Below are positions 1-12,858 of a stretch of DNA of 64,000 nt, piece by piece. Position numbers and translations under genes: made by a program. The stretch is from Taxawa tesnikishii (nom. ined.) (taxonomy: Eukaryota; Ascomycota; Dothideomycetes; Dothideales): contig JAPDRO010000022.1 in assembly GCA_030247885.1 (NCBI GenBank), positions 310,001 to 374,000 of the forward strand, in the 5' to 3' direction. Below the pieces are notes generated by a model that saw only the letters and a list, made by a program, of their open reading frames with translations, made no database searches and was not told the DNA's origin. Position 1 is the stretch's first letter. Every line of letters starts with the position of its first letter.

Positions 1-734
1 CGCATCAAGATGGAGTTATTTCAAGACGTGGTTCCTCGCACGACAGAAAACTTCCGGCAGTACTGTACTGGGGAGACTAAGAATCACCTCGGCAGACCGC
101 AGGGCTACAAAGGCTGCAAGTTCCACCGCATAGTACGTCTTTCGTTTCTCGTTTCTGCTTTCTGCTACAGTCTACACGAAAATGCCCTTCTCTTCGAAGC
201 GTTTGCCCACTTTCGAACGAAACCCTTTCTCCACGGCAACATGGCAACACTCGAGGTACTGAAAAACCGGACAGATCCAAGGATTCATGCTCCAAGGCGG
301 CGATTTCCTAAACGGCGACGGGACAGGTTCGGCCTGCATCTACGGCACCAAATCCTTCGCAGACGAGAACTTCACCCTCAAGCACGATATTCCGGGATTG
401 CTCTCTATGGCCGTAAGTTGCTTTTCTCCTTCCCCGTCCCCGATTATCCTCCAATCGACTCGTTCCGCAACCCTCACGCACTGCTATTCTCAGCATCCGT
501 GTGAAGAGACATTGCCTAACACCTGGCTGACTCAATCACCAGAACTCCGGCCCCAACACGAATGGTTGTCAATTCTTCATCACAACCGCCGCGACCCCCT
601 GGCTTGATGGCAAACACGTCGTCTTCGGCAGGGTGGTCGAGGGTATGGACGTGGTGCAGAAGCTCGACAAGGTGCGCACCAAGGCCGACAAGCCCGTCCA
701 GGACGTCACTATTGCGCAGTGTGGTGAGATGTGA
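1..734 (+). CDS. cyp3: Cyclophilin H-type peptidyl-prolyl isomerase (5' end missing)
   Basis: Three exons, 1-132, 275-412 and 543-734, give 153 residues plus stop; the first codon in the window is Arg in RIKMELFQD, so only a short N-terminus lies off the left edge. The protein is a single cyclophilin domain. It carries the conserved core with [32 protein letters not shown] and [10 protein letters not shown], and ends CGEM as PPIH proteins do. Family knowledge: PPIH binds Prp4/Prp3 in the U4/U6 part of the tri-snRNP and catalyses prolyl cis-trans isomerisation in the nucleus. Both introns have GT-AG ends, and the frame is intact with coding length divisible by three. It is convergent with the Snu114 gene, another tri-snRNP protein. 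A generic cytosolic cyclophilin is less likely because of the H-type loop and ending. Confidence 0.92.
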
Positions 735-1313
735 AGGGGTTGAGATCGAAACGAATGAAGGGGGGGATAGGCGCCACGGTTCGGGAAAAGTCCTGGTCCG
801 CTTGCCGAGGATGCCGGTGGTGGGAGCGAGTATTGCGCTCGAGAAGGCGCATCACCTCCGCTTAGTATATCGGGACATGCCCAAAAGAGTTCACAGGATC
901 TCGAGAGGCACCTTGAGGGATGAAGGAATAGAGGGAGGAGGAAACCGTGAAGTACCCTGAGACCGAACGGTTCGTTCATGAATTGAGCATGTACTTTTGA
1001 AAACAAACATGGACTGGTTCCCGGATGCCCGGAATTTGCTCTTTGTTTCCCTTCAACCGGGATGCTGATCTAACATGATTACATACATACAGGCCGAAGA
1101 ACGCCTTGCTTACGCACTTCTCGAGCGCAGGGTATTTTTTCAGCGGCTGGGGGTGGCATGGCCGTTGCCCCTTACCCCATTCGTGCAGCTGTTGCATCAC
1201 CGGGCATGTTCCCATGGCACCCGCATGCGGTGCAGTGACTTTGGTTGGTTGTTTGGTCCCCCAGTTTCGTTCTTCCAGCCCAGTCTCTCACTCTTCACAC
1301 GTCAACCCTCCCT
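735..1313. other. Intergenic, convergent 3' regions
   Basis: About 580 bp between the stops of cyclophilin H (+) and Snu114 (-). No supported gene is present; it presumably holds both 3' UTRs and terminators, but no clear signal can be named. Confidence 0.6.
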
Positions 1314-4300
1314 TCAACTCGGCGCATCCAAAATCCCGCTCTCCTTCAAATTCCTGAAAAGCTCAGGCTCTAGGAACTTACTAATCGTAACATCCTCCGC
1401 CAACCCCTTCCTCCTCCTGGTCTTCATGACGAAATCCCTCGCCGTCGCCTGCGCGCTCGCCGGCTCAAGCGGTCTCAGCTTGATGCTCTTGTCGAGCGGG
1501 TCACCAGGCACGATACTCCAGCGATCAAACACCAGACTAACAGTCGCTTGGCCCTGCGTGTGGATGCGCAGATCCGTTTCGAAACCAAAGGAATCGATGA
1601 CGGGGATGAGGCCCTTGACGCTGTACAGCGGCGTGCCCGCGATGGGGCCATCTTGCAGCACGTGGCCGCGCCGGCGGGCGAGTACAGTGTAGAGCGAGGA
1701 CACGGCGTCAGCGGGTCCGATCATGGAGCAACTGTACACGGGCTCCATGAGACGTGGCGATGCCATGAGGAAAGCGCTGTAGCAAGCGCGTCTCGCCGTC
1801 GGGATGATCTGACCACCGCCACGGAAGATGGCTTCGTTCGCCAGACTGACATCCGTGATCTTGAACTTCGTGTTCCGGATCGGCTCCTCGCAGAGCGGGC
1901 CTTCCCTCGTTCCCCACGCGAAGCCCTGACGGATGGTATCGCGCACGCCCTTGAGGAGCTTCTGATCGACGTCCGAGGGCAGGGTGTCGTTTTGCAGGAT
2001 GTTGGGGCCCATGTCGTCGGGTCCGAAGGCCCAGATGTTGCGCGAGGCGAGGAGGTCGTAGCCGTAGTTTTCTTCGAAGAACTTGCCGACTTTGCGTACC
2101 GGGTCGCGGATATTGACCTTGCCGCTCTCTATGTCCTCGGCGATGCCCTCGTCCAGGGGCTCCGCGACGAAGGTCAGTTTGTTCTTCTTGTTGGGCGTGA
2201 GCGCGTAGCACTTGATGGCGGACGTCTCGACGACGGTTTCGCAGAATCGTGTCACGGGATCGGAGACCTTGATTTCCATGGAGGCGTAAAGCTTTCGCAG
2301 GTCGTGCAGGACACAATCCATATACAACTCGCCGGTGCCCAGAACGACGTGCTCACCCGATTCTTCGACCTTGGTGGTGATGAGCGGGTATGACTTGTTG
2401 ATTCTTCGGAGACCGTCAAGCATTTTTGGTAGTTCGGATGGGTTGATGGGTTCTACCGCAACCTTGAACACGGATTCGTAGAAGTGCTGGATAGGCCGGA
2501 AGATGTAGGCGTCTTCGTCGTCCGGCAGTTTCGGCGCGACAATTGTTGCGGTCTTCACGATGGAGTTGTCGACACCACCCAGAAGAACGAAGTTGCCAGC
2601 CGGCACACCACTTGTTGGAACATTATAGCGCGACTCAGCGATCCATGTATCAGCAATGGTGGCCTTGACCATGTCTTCCTCGTCTTCCAATGTGTAGCCC
2701 TCACCAAGCACGCGAACTTCCTGGCCAGGACGGGCAGTTCCGCTCATTACACGCCCTAGAGCGTTGAATCCGGTCGCGTCAGCTGTATTGAAGAGCTTCG
2801 TGACGTGGACAATTAAAGGACCGTCCTGATCACAATTAAGCATAGCCGCTCCAGTCTTGGTATCAGTCGGGCCAGTGTAGTATCGGTCGAGCTTGAGCTT
2901 GGCTCCTTCAACCGGAGAAGGCACATGCCGCACAACCATATCAACCAGGCCAGATGCCGGTCCGAAGAACTGTGCGCACGCAAGCTTAAGGAGGTCCTTG
3001 GCATTGGACCGCAGCTCTGACGGCTTGAGGTAGATCCCCAGACCCTCCAAGGTTTCCTTCAAGTCTTCTGGGCTCTCGCTGATGGTATGGGAATAGAGCT
3101 TGTAGATCGGTTCCAGCACAAAGTTGACAAACGATCGCTTGCTACCCGGTTCCGTGGCCTTGCGAGTAAACTTGCGGCTTCCGGGGTTGAAATAAATGTC
3201 GCCCCAAAGCCTCCGGCTAAATTCGGTAACGTCGAGCGCGCTGTTTGCATACGTGTCCGCGTACATTTGTGCGAACGATGGCAGTGTGAGAATCCAGCCC
3301 ATGCTGCTGCATGCGAAAGCTACATTGCCTTTCTCAGGGCTTACACGCCACTTCTCACCTTGTCCTGGCACGGTGTTCTCGATGACGGTGTTGACTTCCT
3401 CCACAACGTGCTTCAGTTTGAAGTATGCATCCGCAGGGGGCAGCTTGAGTTCCAGGATCAACCTGTCCATCTTGTTGACCACCAATATGAGGGGTAGGCC
3501 TTCGAGAACTGCGTGTTTTATTATCTGCTCCGTCTGGACCTGCACACCCTCCACGACATCCACAACCAGTACAACACCATCCACCAAGCGAAGGGAAGCC
3601 GCCACTTCATCCGCGAAGTTGACATGTCCAGGAGTGTCCAGTATGTTCAGCAAGTGCGATTTGCCCTTCGTCCCCTGCAGTACCAAAGTCATAGGCGCCG
3701 ACTTCACCGAGAGTCCTCTTTCGCGCTCTAGAATGTGTGTATCTGTATAGCGCAATTGCGCATCTCGGTCGCGGCCTCTCCGCTTCTCCAAGCGCTCGTT
3801 GATGTCGTGTGTCTGCATAACCAACATATCCATAATCGCCGTCTTTCCATGGTGCAAGTGTCCAGCCAGCATCACGTTTCGTGTCTGCTCCGGATAGTTC
3901 ATCAGATCCGTCATAAAACCTCTCTTGAAGAAAACCGGCGGCAGATCTTCCTCCTCGACATTGAACTTCTTCTGGACCACAGGCGCAATGATGGGCTGCG
4001 CAAGCGATTGCGTGTCTTCCTCCTGCACGAGTGTCTCGACGTCTGCACCATAGACCTGTTGCGCCGTAGGGTAGTACTGCTTGTCTTCGTGTAGTACGAC
4101 CGCGTTGGACGGGCCCTCATCTGCGCCCTGATAAGCACCGCACACATCGTACCCACAGAAACACACATACCGTCAACCTCCATCAACTGCTGATCGTTTG
4201 CCGCCGCAGTCTCGTCCTCGGGCTCCTCATCGTACATGTACTGGTTGACATTGTCCGCCACGTTCTCCTCAACATCCGACTCCTCGGCCTCGCCGATGTA

Positions 4301-4330
4301 GTTACCGAACTCGTCGTAGAGGTCATCCAT
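1314..4330 (-). CDS. SNU114: U5 snRNP GTPase Snu114 (EFTUD2 homologue)
   Basis: CDS complement(join(1314..4120,4171..4330)), 988 residues, which is the usual fungal length. The N-terminus MDDLYDEFGNYIGE and the acidic leader are characteristic. EF-2-like GTPase motifs follow: GHLHHGKT at residues 140-147 (G1), DTPGH (G3) and NKMDR (G4), then EF-G domains II-V. Family knowledge: Snu114 sits in U5 and the tri-snRNP and controls Brr2-driven U4/U6 unwinding and spliceosome disassembly in the nucleus. The single 50-nt intron needs the acceptor at the second AG (after GCGCAG). The upstream AG would break the frame, so this acceptor is chosen. The frame is clean over almost 3 kb, in contrast to many neighbours. 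It is divergent from the thiolase gene, with 357 bp between the start codons. Cytosolic EF-2 is excluded by the N-terminal leader and domain sequences. Confidence 0.97.
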
Positions 4331-4687
4331 GGCGGGCGACTGTTCTTGGAGCACAGTATGGCGAGTGAAGAAGAGAACGAGTCGCGGCTTCCGCTCTGCG
4401 TGACGAAAGTTGAAAGTTCGCGACGACTGCGATCGCGCCAGACTTCCTTAGCGCGCTCGGCTCACGGCAGGGCCCGAACAGCCCTAAGCGGTAGACCCCT
4501 TTGACCCTTGCGCCTGATGTGGGGATGGTCCGATAATGTTGCTGCAGGTGCCCCTCTGCTAATGAATAAATTCCACCGCCTTGATAATCAGACCGCTCAA
4601 CCGAATTCACTTCTCCCTAACACCTCTTTCTGCTGTTCTCGCCTTTCCTCTCCCTCCACATCACCCGCTTCTATACACACAGCCAAA
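4331..4687. promoter_or_regulatory. Shared divergent promoter region, Snu114 / thiolase
   Basis: 357 bp separate the two opposed start codons, so both promoters and both 5' UTRs must lie here. The thiolase side has pyrimidine-rich tracts (about 4612-4660) just before its ATG, which is common in fungal leaders. No specific factor site is claimed. Confidence 0.5.
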
Positions 4688-6050
<1,363 letters not shown>

Positions 6051-6469
6051 ATGGTAGAGAGGACTGATGCTGACGTTGGAGGCATTGGAGGCGCTAGGAT
6101 CTGGGCTGTTCATGCGTTGAAAAAATGGTTATAGATATCCAATTGGCTTCGCGGGTAGCGGGAGTAATGGATGATTGGTTCCATGGCAGAAAACCTGTAA
6201 TCTTTTTTTACGTTGTCATCTAAGCGCCTGTAGACATCATATGGTGTGTGTGCGTGTAAAAGCCACATCCTTGCGGCGGGAGCGGGCCATTAAATTCACG
6301 AATTCCTGTATATATATGACTTCGAGAAACCCGTTGACAACTCTCACTCTCACCCTCACCCAACACACCCCCTCAGTTCCCTCTCCTCGTTCTCAAGCCG
6401 CATTTCCAGCTCCGTCGACCCCTCCAAATCAAATTCTTCCTTTTTTTCGAATTTAAACGCGTGAGAGAG
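6051..6469. other. Intergenic, tandem genes; promoter of rhodanese gene
   Basis: 419 bp between the thiolase stop and the proposed rhodanese start. It contains a TATA-like stretch and a CT-rich tract near its right end (listed separately) and no supported gene. Confidence 0.6.
6308..6362 (+). promoter_or_regulatory. TATA-like element followed by CT-rich tract
   Basis: TGTATATATATGA at about 6308-6320 is followed by a CT/CCCTCAC-rich tract at about 6342-6362, some 110-160 bp before the ATG at 6470. The arrangement of TATA then pyrimidine tract is common around fungal transcription starts. Activity is inferred only. Confidence 0.35.
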
Positions 6470-7534
6470 ATGTCCACCGCCACCGGATCAGCGGCGCCAT
6501 GGCACGCCGCCTTCCCCGCCCCTCCTCCACCGCGCCGCTGATGCCGCGCAACCGCGCCATGCAGATCCTGTCGCTGACCGGCGTCGGCAGCCTGCTGATC
6601 ATCGACGTGCGGAGGACGGATTACGAGGGTGGTGCCATCAGAGGCAGCTTGAACATCCCTGCTCAAGGGTTTTGGTGGAATCGGGGGATACTGTGAGTTT
6701 TGACCGAAACTTTCTCCTAGGCTTTTTCTTTTCTTTTCTCTTTGCGTTGGGAGGTGGGACGGAAGCGTTGGTGAAGGGGTAAGGGTGAGAAGTTGGGTAG
6801 TGGAGAGAGTGGCAGGGGTGGGAAGGGGGTGAAAGAAATGGGAAATGGATGATGATGGGTGATGGACGATGTGGAATGGAAGAAGGGAGGGCTGTCAAGG
6901 GATGGTTCACGGAGAAGATTGGAAGATCGTCGGATCACGACGTGGGGATCTATGGCTAACGGGAGACTGCAGATACGAGCTGGCGTACAAGGCAGATGTT
7001 GAATGGGTCGTTTTCACGTGCGGTATGTGGCGAATGTTTCTTTCGTTTTTGGTCTATTTCCAGTGTTGCAAGTGTGTTTTAAGGGGGTACATGAGAACCC
7101 TTCCGAATATCCCCAATCTTGATCTGAATGTAACCGCATCCAACCTCCGTTTCTTATAAGGTGGACGGCCCCAGCCTGGTGTTCGTTGATAACCACTTTG
7201 TCGCCTCCTTTTCCGCGCTTTGGCAGCACCGTAACACAGACCGAGTCCGCCACTAACGCATCCAACAGGCTCGTCCAACGGCAGGGGACCCCGCTGCGCC
7301 GGCTGGTTCCTTGACTACATCCGCTCGATCGGCGAGGAGGACATGCAAGTCATGACACTAGAGGGTGGCATCAAGGGCTGGGTGAAGGCCGGGCCGCAGT
7401 ACACGAGGCTCATGGATGGCTACAAAGAAGATTACTGGCAGGAGCTATTTGCGGAGGAAGAGAAGAAGGCTGGCGAGACTGCGCAGGGGCAGGAGGAGAA
7501 GAGGCAGGCGGGAGAGGGTGATGTGGTGCAGTGA
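6470..7534 (+). CDS. Rhodanese / Cdc25-like phosphatase (arsenate-reductase family)
   Basis: Exons 6470-6692, 6973-7022 and 7269-7534. The fold is a single rhodanese domain: LLIIDVRRTDYEGGAIRGS, then the active-site loop CGSSNGR, which fits the CX5R motif of Cdc25/Acr2-type enzymes, then GWFLDYI and LEGGIKGW. The N-terminal PWHAAFPAP of the fungal family is read only from the ATG at 6470, one frame away from the rest. The two join if one C is added to the run of four at 6519-6522, giving 179 residues. As printed, the downstream frame could start only at ATG 6499 and would lose that block. Family members are phosphatases, arsenate reductases or sulfurtransferases; substrate unknown here. The C-terminus is Glu/Lys-rich. 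Confidence 0.8.
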
Positions 7535-8171
7535 TCTGAGTGTACTGCGCACTGCGGTTGTGAGTGTACAGAATGGATTTCACGGAAGAAACCTTTCTCT
7601 GCGTTGCTCCGAGAGGACTTCATAATATGCCCAAGCTGAGTGGGATGAGTTCTCCTTTCACCTGCTAAAGTCCCAAGACGTGTCATGTTTGGGGACAGAA
7701 TGGAGATGGAATACCACCCCTTCTGTAGACCGTTGTTGAAACTGATACTCGCAATGGGATCCTATAGCCAACCGCGAGAGTCTCGGGGCCAAATGACAAG
7801 GTAGGCAGGCAACGACACTGGCTAAAGCCTACCGTTGAACTGTTTGGAAAAGAAAGCAAGCCTGGTCAACCGAGTCGTATACACCTTCGAGCAATCCACG
7901 CCAGTGGAGACGGTGAGGGTAGCGTGACCGAAAGTTCATGCCATGCAAAAAGTTGCGCGGAGAACCGATAACCATGAACAATCAGGTTTTGTTACCAAGC
8001 TTCGGATGGAAAAAGACGTCAACCCAAGGCAGTCGAATTGAGCTGCTGCCTGTACTCAGACGACCGACTTGTTGCGTCACTATAGTCGAAAACGAATATT
8101 GGAGGCGATCACAGCAGGAGCAACGAGACCAGTTTTCATTCAATCGTATACAAGATACTAATTCACCACCC
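7535..8171. other. Intergenic, convergent 3' regions
   Basis: About 640 bp between the stops of the rhodanese (+) and esterase (-) genes. No supported gene or repeat was seen. Confidence 0.6.
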
Positions 8172-9181
8172 CTACCTCCTGCAAGGGCCAGTGCTCAACT
8201 CCTTAGCAATCTGGCTCGCCGTCGCATTGTGCATGCGGAAAGTCGGGTGAAGCGAGTTAAGCCAGAAGTATTCATCAACCGGGACTCCGCAGGTCGCGTT
8301 ATATGAGTACCAGCTTGGGGTTCCGTTCTCGTACGCAACACAGTAATCGGTCGTGTTCTTGTACGGGCAGGTCTGCGGGTACGAGCATGGGTTGTCGAGA
8401 ACCTGGTTGAAGATGCAGTTGGTGTCGAACAAGAAGGTCGTGGCGTCGTGGTAGGTATTGGTGAGGTTTCTGGCGAGCGCGGCGATGCGGGAGTTGAAGT
8501 CGGCAATATCGGCCGCTTCGAGCGATTGCGCGGACGCGCCCTGAGCGGCGGTCAGGGGGAGCGGTTGACGGGAGGAACGTTCAAGAACAGGAAGTTGCGA
8601 GCGCCGGATTGGTAAAGCTCATCAACGAGGCCACTGTAGACGTTGAAGATGAGCGTGTTGATGGAGGCGTTCTGCGCGCCATAGCTGTTGCCGACGTCGT
8701 TGATACCGATGAAGATTCCGAAGAGCGTGTTGTCGGACGACCAGGGGAAGAAGGATGGCTGATCAGCGTAAACGGGGACGTACTCGTCGTTGATCTGTTG
8801 CTTCAGGGAAAGAACGGTCGGGAGGTATGGCGTAACGAGAGCGGAGTCGACGGTCGCGCCTCCGTAGGCAAGGTTGACGGTCTCCAGGAAGGTGTTGTTG
8901 TACGTCGTGGTGAGGAAGTCGACCCAGTTTGGGCCGTTCGAGGCAGTGTAACCGGGGTATGGTGGATTGCCGAGCGGGTTGGCACGGTTCGGCTGCGTCA
9001 GGGTGTCGTTGAAACCGGTGGTGGTGTACGAGTCTCCGAAGGTGAACATGTACTTGATACCCGCCCACCCTGGGTAGTAGCACTTCTTAGGCGAAGGCCT
9101 GTGGAATGGGAAATGTGGCATTGCCTGAATGACTGAGGTCAAGCTCAGCGCGGCGGCGAGGATTGCAGAGATTGGAGCCAT
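8172..9181 (-). CDS. Secreted GDSL/SGNH esterase (CE16-like)
   Basis: One exon. Start chosen at the Met at 9181 (MAPISAILAAALSLTSVIQA), which gives a clean signal peptide of about 20 residues; an upstream in-frame Met at 9214 would spoil it. SGNH blocks in order: FGDSYTTTGF with the nucleophilic Ser, PNWVDFL, FIGINDVGNSY, and the last block WLNSLHPTFRMH with the catalytic His. Family knowledge: such fungal enzymes remove acetyl groups from plant or cell-wall polysaccharides outside the cell. The frame breaks after NRSP. A run of five G on the plus strand (8555-8559) needs one more base, after which the protein continues LTAAQGASAQSLEAADIADF and the coding length is 336 codons plus stop. Substrate cannot be told. 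Several Asn-X-Ser/Thr sites suit a secreted protein. Confidence 0.88.
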
Positions 9182-10140
9182 CTTGAGGAGTATGAAAATT
9201 TGGGGTAACAGCAAATGAGCAGCGGTAACGATATACTGCCCTACTGTACAGACACTCTGAAGGGAAAGGGAGGACGAAGCAGTTTATATGGTCGACACGA
9301 AGAAGCTTATCCAAGTACTCACCGTCAGATTAGCCAGCCTAAAGACTGGCACTTACACGACGCCGTCCTTGCCTTGGTCGCAGTGGACCTGCAGTGGACT
9401 GGCACGCGAATGGATACAGGCACGAGATTTCCCGCTCCTTGTCGTCAATACCATGTCGACTTGCGGGGAAAGCGATCAACTCCGTTCCATAAACAGCAAG
9501 GTGTGTCCTGTACAACAGGTGTCTCCGCTCTCCATTCGTGCACGCCCCATTGCCGTCCCCGCGGTTATCTCATAAATTGGGGAGTCGGGCTCTTTCCTGG
9601 CCATGCTTGTTGACGGAGCGGACATGATGTGGTGGAGATGATCGAGGGCGAAGGGCAATCTGTCGATTGAGCCTCAAGCGGCAGACCGGACCGGATGGTA
9701 GAGCCTTGGTAGAGCCTTGCAGAGCTTCCCTTTGTGGAGTGTCCATACTGTCGCCAGATTGCTCAAAGGCGAAAGGATTCGATGGCAACACGGCCTGTTT
9801 TGCTGTGCTGTGCTGTAAAGCAAAACAGTTGCAGAACAGCGACATGTTTTATCTTACATGTTCCATGTTCCATGACGTCTTGGCACGTTCGAAGGAAGGA
9901 GGCGGCTTGCCTTGGCGAGACATGTTGTCGAAGGCCATCAGAATGCCTGTGTCTTCGATGATGTTTTTCCCGCAAAGCAAATCTACACTTGATGCCAGCA
10001 TCTTGCCACAACATACTCCCTTGTATACCTACGCTTGACCCTCTATGTCTCGCTGAGCTGGCGATGCGCGAGACCAGCCCGGACCTGGACTCCCTATAAC
10101 ACTGCGGACGAGCAGCACACACCTCCGAACACACCTGGCC
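9182..10140. other. Intergenic, divergent promoters (esterase / CAP10)
   Basis: 959 bp between opposed start codons. Apart from a TATA-like site next to the esterase, no gene or repeat is supported. Confidence 0.6.
9280..9290 (-). promoter_or_regulatory. TATA-like box of the esterase gene
   Basis: CCATATAAACT on the minus strand, about 100 bp upstream of the ATG at 9181. Position and sequence suit a TATA box; function is inferred. Confidence 0.4.
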
Positions 10141-11974
10141 ATGATCTCCCTCTCCTCCGCTCCCAACAGCCGCTTCATTCACTTGATAGTCGGTGCTGCG
10201 ATCCTGACAACTCTGGGTTGGTTCGTTTTCGCCTCTTACAGCGGTCCGATTCAGGAACACATCCCTTTCCTACACAACGACGATAAGTCGCAGCAAGCGC
10301 AGCAAGGGAACAGGCCGCGCCACCCAATCGATACGCTCGTACGAAATGCCGAGAAAGAACACAAAGCTCTGCTAGCGAAGGAAACACACAACCTGTACGA
10401 TGCTGCGCAGGCATACGAAGCAAGGCGCGGTCGGAGGCCTCCACCGGGTTTCGACTTGTGGTTCGACTTTGCGCAGGAACACAACGCAATCATAGTGGAA
10501 GAGTTCTTCGATCGGATATACGACGATCTCAATCCTTTTGGGCTCTGCCGGCTCTGCAAATACGCCAACAAGCCAACGACTTCATCCACCGCATCAGTGT
10601 GCGCAACGGGACCACCTCGCAACGGACCGATATAGATAAGAGGCCATGGCTCGACTTATGGCAGGATCTTGTGGGGACGATATCGGAGTACCTACCAGAT
10701 CTGGACATGGCAATCAACGAGATGGACGAATCGCGCGTTATCGTTCCTTGGGAGACCATCGACGGCTACGTGCAGCAAGAGCGCGCCCAGCGCAAGATCA
10801 TCTCTGCTGATGATGCTATCACCCGTTTCACCTCTACAGTTGTGTCTCCTACGGAGGAAGTACCCAAGTTTGATCCAGAGTTCCATGGCGGCAACTACTG
10901 GGATTTGGCGGTCATCGGGTGTCCATTAGATTCGCCTGCGCGAACGAATTATGTCGCCGAAACCAACTTTGAGCTTCCGCCGCCTTTGCCCTCGACCAGA
11001 CCGGTTCACAGTCACAAAGGGTTTGTCTCAAACTGGACTCTTACCAAATCTCCATGTGACAACCCAACATTACAACAGCTGCACGGCACCTTCGTAGAGC
11101 CGATTTCTATATCTAACTCAAAGAAGCTTTTCCCTCTTTTTGGCGGCTCTAAGCTGCCAATGAACAATGAAATTCTTCTTCCACCGGCCATGTACTGGAC
11201 AGATGATCCGTTCTATTCCGGTGGCAAAGGACATGGAAGCGCATGGGAGGAGAAGCAGGACAAGATCATCTGGCGTGGAGCTGCATCTGGAGGCCGGAAC
11301 AAGAAGGAAAACTGGACGCGGTTCCAGCGACATCGCTTCATAGCGATGGTCAACGGTACGAGCGTCAAGCTTGCGGAAACGTCGGACAACCCGCCACCGA
11401 ACATTGAACTTCCAGCTCCCAACGCATACAATCTGACCGCGATGCACGAAGGGTTCTTGGGCGATTGGGTGGGTGAGATTGCGGATGCTGCAGTTGTGCA
11501 TCTCCTGTGTTTCCCTGATCCCAACCCGCCACACTGCGATTATACCGATCCTTGGTACGAGGTGAAGAAGTCGAAGCCTATGCAAGAGCAATATGGATAC
11601 AAGTACTTGCCAGATATTGATGGCAACTCTTTCTCCGGACGTTATCGAGGGTTTCTTGGTTCCACGTCTCTGCCCATCAAAGCCACCATCTACGACGAAT
11701 GGCATGATTCTAGATTGGTCGCCTGGAAACACTTCGTGCCCATGGACAATACCTTCATTGACATCTACGGGATCATGGAGTACTTTCTTGGATACAACGG
11801 CAAGAACGGCCACGACGAAGTGGCCAAGGGCATCGCCCTTTTGGCAAGGAATGGGCAGAAAAGGTGCTGCGGAGGGAGGACATGCAGATCTACGTCTTCC
11901 GCTTACTATTAGAATACGCGAGGATTTGCGACGACAACAGAGAGCGACTTGCTTGGATCCCGCCCAATGCGTGA
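10141..11974 (+). CDS. CAP10-type glycosyltransferase, type II membrane protein
   Basis: Single exon, 611 residues once two frame breaks are allowed for. The short cytosolic N-terminus is followed by one membrane segment at about residues 12-32 (IVGAAILTTLGWFVFASY), then a luminal stem and the CAP10 domain. That domain has DKIIWRGAASGG, then GRYRGFLGSTSLPIKATIY with EWHDSRL, and the terminal helix WAEKVLRREDMQIYVFRLLL. Family knowledge: these are Golgi enzymes related to Cryptococcus Cap10 and the xylosyl/glucosyl-transferases, acting on surface glycans. Breaks: T run 10536-10539 and T run 11839-11842, each one base short. The printed frame otherwise ends early, at a stop at 11910-11912. Acceptor and donor sugar unknown. 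Confidence 0.9.
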
Positions 11975-12858
11975 GCCGTTGGGTAAGACCGCCCTGCATG
12001 CCACGTTGTTGTCCTTCTGTTTCGCCTCTGAATGTTAAGTGGAGTTGTGGATTGTTGGAGCGTTGTACATACCTGAAATCATATACCCCTTTGTGCTTGA
12101 CTGGCACGTATTTACGTTGGCCTCGTGCCAGCCTCATCTTGTAGTTCTAAGGCGCCAACTGCGCTTGTGAGTCGTTCGCAGCGGCGGGATGCGAGCGGGA
12201 CGGTGCGCCCCTTAGGAACCACTCACCAGCTGAGGCTACCAACCATTGTCAATTCTACCAATGCATCCCTAACGACACTTCGCCCTGTATGGCCAGTTTT
12301 GACCAGTAGAAGTAAGGAGAAAGACGAGGCATGGGGAAGGCCATCGCACAGCCAACCGGAACAAAACTCTTGCTGCACTTCAACCCAACGCGGCTTGCGC
12401 TTGAGCCTTTTCCGACTCCGAGATGCATGTACTCGTACAGCACGATCAAGAGAGTGTTGGGCCAACCCTTGCTCGCGGAGTAACGGCTGCAGCCATGCGA
12501 GCGCATGTCTTCCGACGTGGCACCAGTGGCACCCGCGGCAAGCGGGTTTATCGAGACGTAGGTCGAGGAGGAAAGTGTAGGCGCATCTCACATTATCGGT
12601 ACATTTCGGGTCTCCGTTGCGTTTCTATATCTCCTTTTACTGGCCATTGATTTGGGACCACGGTCGGACGCCCAGGTCTTCTTCTACGTGCCTGTTCTGC
12701 CACGACTGTGGACAGCAATGGCAGCGGATCTCTCATTGGCCGAGACTCTCTACGACATGAGTGCTCTCGGCTCTCGCTTTCGCTCATGAATTGCGAGGCC
12801 GTGATCAGGTTCTGGATACGACAAGGACGACTGACTCGTTCACGTTGAGAAGCCCAGC
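11975..12858. other. Intergenic between CAP10 and acidic-protein genes
   Basis: 884 bp between tandem genes. Open frames here are short and have no recognisable protein character; nothing further is supported. Confidence 0.55.

Noticed and set aside
11118-12137. 339-codon open frame on the minus strand over the CAP10 gene
   Set aside because: Antisense to conserved CAP10 sequence; no motif of its own.
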